DNA from: DASSCW01 sp036556695
GTDB lineage: Bacteria > Chloroflexota > Limnocylindria > QHBO01
Assembly: GCA_036556695.1 (NCBI GenBank)
Contig: DATBIY010000081.1
Span: 1-10,634 of the forward strand
Direction of reading: 5' to 3'
DNA length: 10,634 nt
Shown here in pieces: positions 5,816-10,634 of the stretch; within the stretch, counting starts at the first letter, position 1; each line of letters begins with the position of its first letter. The translations under genes and the position numbers were made by a program. Under the pieces are notes generated by a model that was given only the letters and a program-made list of their open reading frames with translations, had not been told where the DNA came from and did no database searches.

Positions 5816-6553
5816 TCAGACCTCGAGCACCAGCCCGGGCTGCGCCACGCTGACCGGGCCGCTGAAGTGGCGCGCCGCAGCGGCGACGGCCGCATCCGGA
5901 TCCGTGCGCGGCATGAGGTGGGTGAGCACCAGCCGCTCCACGCCCGCCTTGGCCGCTTGCGCGCCGACATCGGCCGCGCTGGACAGCGAGCCGACAACGT
6001 CGGGCAGCACCTCCTCGGCGTAGGAGGCTTCCGCCAGAAGAACGTTCGTCGCGTCCGCCAGAAGCACCAGCGCCTCGGACGGGGCGCAGTCGCCGGTGTA
6101 GGTCAGCGACCGGCCGTCCATGCTGATGCGCAATCCCAGGTTCGGGCGCGGATGCGGCAGCAGGGCTGTCGCTACCGCGAATGGGCCGATATCGAGGCCG
6201 GCACCGGGCTGGAGATCATGGACGGCGTACGAACCCTCAAGGACCAGCGGACTGTCGAGTGCCAGCACCGCCTGCAGCGCACCGGCCGGGGCGTATACCT
6301 GGAGTGGCGGCAGTGGGGGATCTGCCCAGGCACGGGCGCGCAGGATGGGGTTGAGGTCAGCGCAGTGGTCCGGATGGCCGTGGCTGACGATGCTGGCGTC
6401 CAGGCGCTGCTGCCTGGCCGCGGGAAGCGCGGTGGCCACGCCGTAGCCCGGATCGATTAGGAGGATGAAGCCGTCCGCTTCCACGAGGTAGCCCGAGCAG
6501 GGCTTCCCTTCAGCGGGATAGCCGCCGCTGCCCCCGATCACCGTCAGCCGCAT
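5816..6553 (-). CDS. Metallo-beta-lactamase-fold hydrolase (RNase Z / cyclic-nucleotide phosphodiesterase-like)
   Basis: The 245-residue soluble enzyme has the full length of its family. It opens with VIGGSGGYPAEGKPCSGYLV and IDPGYGV, then the metal motif SHGHPDH (H58, H60, D62, H63), a third-position H134 in LLPHPRPNLGLRI, the bridging D155 in YTGDCAPSE, AEASY at 174-178, and H212 in LVLTHLMPRTDP. The layout resembles RNase Z-like MBL proteins, including mycobacterial Rv1339, reported as a cyclic-nucleotide phosphodiesterase (comparison from memory). The zinc ligands are complete. However, the His usually found just before the SxxxA/G helix of this family is absent: the sequence around 188-200 reads GSLSSAADVGAQA. 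Substrate is therefore uncertain. The start at ATG 6553 has no Shine-Dalgarno. The neighbours are a divergent small gene and the downstream kinase, 128 bases away. Confidence 0.9.
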   Translation of the reverse strand: MRLTVIGGSGGYPAEGKPCSGYLVEADGFILLIDPGYGVATALPAARQQRLDASIVSHGHPDHCADLNPILRARAWADPPLPPLQVYAPAGALQAVLALDSPLVLEGSYAVHDLQPGAGLDIGPFAVATALLPHPRPNLGLRISMDGRSLTYTGDCAPSEALVLLADATNVLLAEASYAEEVLPDVVGSLSSAADVGAQAAKAGVERLVLTHLMPRTDPDAAVAAAARHFSGPVSVAQPGLVLEV

Positions 6554-6579
6554 GGCGGGAGCATGCCACGCATCGGCCG

Positions 6580-6585
6580 TACACT
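6580..6585 (+). promoter_or_regulatory. Candidate -10 element for a leaderless message of the 88-residue gene
   Basis: TACACT (6580-6585) matches four of six -10 positions and lies eight bases before ATG 6594, so transcription would begin at or within a base or two of the start codon. No Shine-Dalgarno precedes 6594 and no good -35 is visible. Leaderless messages are common in several high-GC phyla. The 40-base divergent gap would also have to hold any promoter of the hydrolase gene. Confidence 0.4.
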
Positions 6586-6593
6586 TTCAGCCG

Positions 6594-6860
6594 ATGGAGG
6601 ACGCATACGAGGGCGCGCCGGCCAAGGCGATCGACGCGCTGGTGAAGGATCTGCGCCCGCTGGTCGAGGCTGACGAGGGGCTGCAGCTGGAGGCCCTCCT
6701 GGACCTGCCGGAAGCGAAGCAGCTCATCGCTGCCTGGGGCGTGAAGAATGACGTCGCGGCGCTCGCGCGTGGCGGCAAGGTGGCCAGCTGGCTGGTCGGC
6801 GCCATGCGACGGCGAGGATTGGCCGCGGTGGAAGACGGCGCCGGGGACGACACGGGCTGA
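6594..6860 (+). CDS. Small protein of unknown function (88 residues)
   Basis: I do not recognise this protein. Its frame has the strong GC third-position bias of the neighbouring genes and a natural composition, while the overlapping minus-strand frames read as Ser/Arg/Pro-rich shadows. The product is predicted mostly helical: a helix around 8-22 (AKAIDALVKDLRPLV), another around 29-49 (GLQLEALLDLPEAKQLIAAWG), a third around 51-75 ending in MRRRG, then an acidic tail EDGAGDDTG. It has no signal peptide, membrane helix or Cys. ATG 6594 was chosen because the upstream in-frame ATG 6552 overlaps the hydrolase start on the other strand. It is divergent from the hydrolase, with starts 40 bases apart. 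It may be a small helical regulator or adaptor, but nothing in the sequence fixes this. Confidence 0.62.
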   Translation: MEDAYEGAPAKAIDALVKDLRPLVEADEGLQLEALLDLPEAKQLIAAWGVKNDVAALARGGKVASWLVGAMRRRGLAAVEDGAGDDTG

Positions 6861-6868
6861 CTGCGCGT

Positions 6869-6904
6869 CGACTTGCGGAATGTCGCGCGATGGCGACATT
6901 TCGC
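6869..6904 (+). repeat. Inverted repeat with two copies of the GCGACAT motif
   Basis: AATGTCGC (6879-6886) and GCGACATT (6893-6900) are perfect inverted copies around GCGATG. The stem extends through GCGG (6875-6878) with TCGC (6901-6904) to 12 pairs, including one G-T. It starts 14 bases after the small-gene stop. It could be a hairpin or an operator, and the third copy at 7048-7065 favours a protein-binding site. Confidence 0.6.
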
Positions 6905-7047
6905 CGGTGGAACCGCGGCGACGTGCGGTTTGCGACTGGGAGTAGCGCTACGTGCTTCGAACGATGCTTCCCACGTCCGGGCTGGGCGTGAGGGGCGGGC
7001 AAGAGGAGGCCGAAACGCAGCTTCGACCGACCTACCGCTGCTGTGGA

Positions 7048-7065
7048 GCGACATATCGCAAGTCG
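7048..7065 (+). repeat. Third copy of the GCGACAT motif, inverted relative to 6869-6886
   Basis: GCGACATATCGCAAGTCG matches the reverse complement of 6869-6886 at 16 of 18 positions, and matches 6893-6904 at 11 of its first 12. Its core, GCGA-CATA-TCGC, is itself an inverted repeat. It ends 25 bases before the -35 element of the rpoB promoter, a suitable position for an activator site. Confidence 0.6.
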
Positions 7066-7090
7066 GCGGCTCCGCGGAGGGGCGCTTCAG

Positions 7091-7118
7091 TTGACGAAGC
7101 GCAATCCGGTGATATACT
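7091..7118 (+). promoter_or_regulatory. rpoB promoter (sigma-70 type, extended -10)
   Basis: TTGACG (7091-7096) and TATACT (7113-7118) each match five of six consensus positions, separated by 16 bases. TGA directly before the -10 gives an extended -10 element. Transcription should start near 7125, leaving a leader of about 54 bases that ends in AAGGAG at 7168-7173, five bases before the rpoB ATG. This is the best promoter match in the window. Confidence 0.85.
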
Positions 7119-7178
7119 CTCCGTTCGCGTGTCCGCGCCCCTCCATGCCTTCCACCATGCCCTTTTCAAGGAGTTCGA

Positions 7179-10634
<3,456 letters not shown>

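Larger units (their letters stand above)
6861..7090 (+). other. Gene-free control region upstream of rpoB
   Basis: No credible coding frame lies between the small gene and the rpoB promoter. The stretch contains a 12-pair inverted repeat (6875-6904), a diverged inverted copy of part of it at 7048-7065, the perfect palindromes GTAGCGCTAC (6942-6951) and CTCCGCGGAG (7070-7079), and a purine-rich run around 6988-7009. No clear intrinsic terminator for the small gene was found, because the 6875-6904 hairpin lacks a T-run. Confidence 0.6.

Noticed and set aside
3945..6023. Open frame of 692 codons on the plus strand opposite the histidine kinase
   Set aside because: It is rich in His, Gln, Arg and Ala with no family motif, and is a typical GC-driven shadow of the kinase and hydrolase genes, which have clear domains.

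Overview
The window is about two-thirds GC and strongly GC-biased at third codon positions. It carries a classic bacterial transcription/translation locus. In order on the + strand are the 3' end of secE, then nusG, rplK (L11), rplA (L1), rplJ (L10), rplL (L7/L12) and, much further on, rpoB. The long acidic NusG N-terminus, the high GC and the RpoB/L1/L11 sequences suggest a high-GC Chloroflexota lineage (Limnocylindria/Ellin6529-like) or, less likely, an Actinomycetota. This placement is an impression from the proteins, not a database result.

Region 1 (1-3393) is tightly packed. secE/nusG and rplK/rplA overlap by one base (TGATG), which implies translational coupling. Between rplA and rplJ lies a 216-base gap with a plausible promoter, the L10 autoregulatory leader and a strong intrinsic terminator that acts as an attenuator. 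A second element there, complementary to the bases just before the rplJ start codon, could also occlude translation. rplL is followed by a strong intrinsic terminator.

Region 2 (3394-6860) is a non-ribosomal insert between rplL and rpoB. On the minus strand are a metallo-beta-lactamase-fold hydrolase, then a seven-helix membrane GAF histidine kinase, whose stop codon overlaps the start of a receiver-only response regulator. An 88-residue protein of unknown function is encoded on the plus strand, divergent from the hydrolase and probably read from a leaderless message.

Region 3 (6861-10634) starts with a 318-base gene-free stretch. It holds three copies of a GCGACAT-type motif, two 10-base palindromes and a strong extended -10 promoter that drives rpoB alone. 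rpoB runs to the window edge and lacks only its extreme C-terminus. Its rifamycin-pocket cluster has Asn where E. coli has His526.

No wholly new multi-gene system is evident. The most unusual points are the separation of rpoB from rplL with its own control region, the dual-control leader of rplJ, the Asn in the RpoB rifamycin pocket, the repeated motif upstream of rpoB, and the hydrolase that lacks a family histidine.
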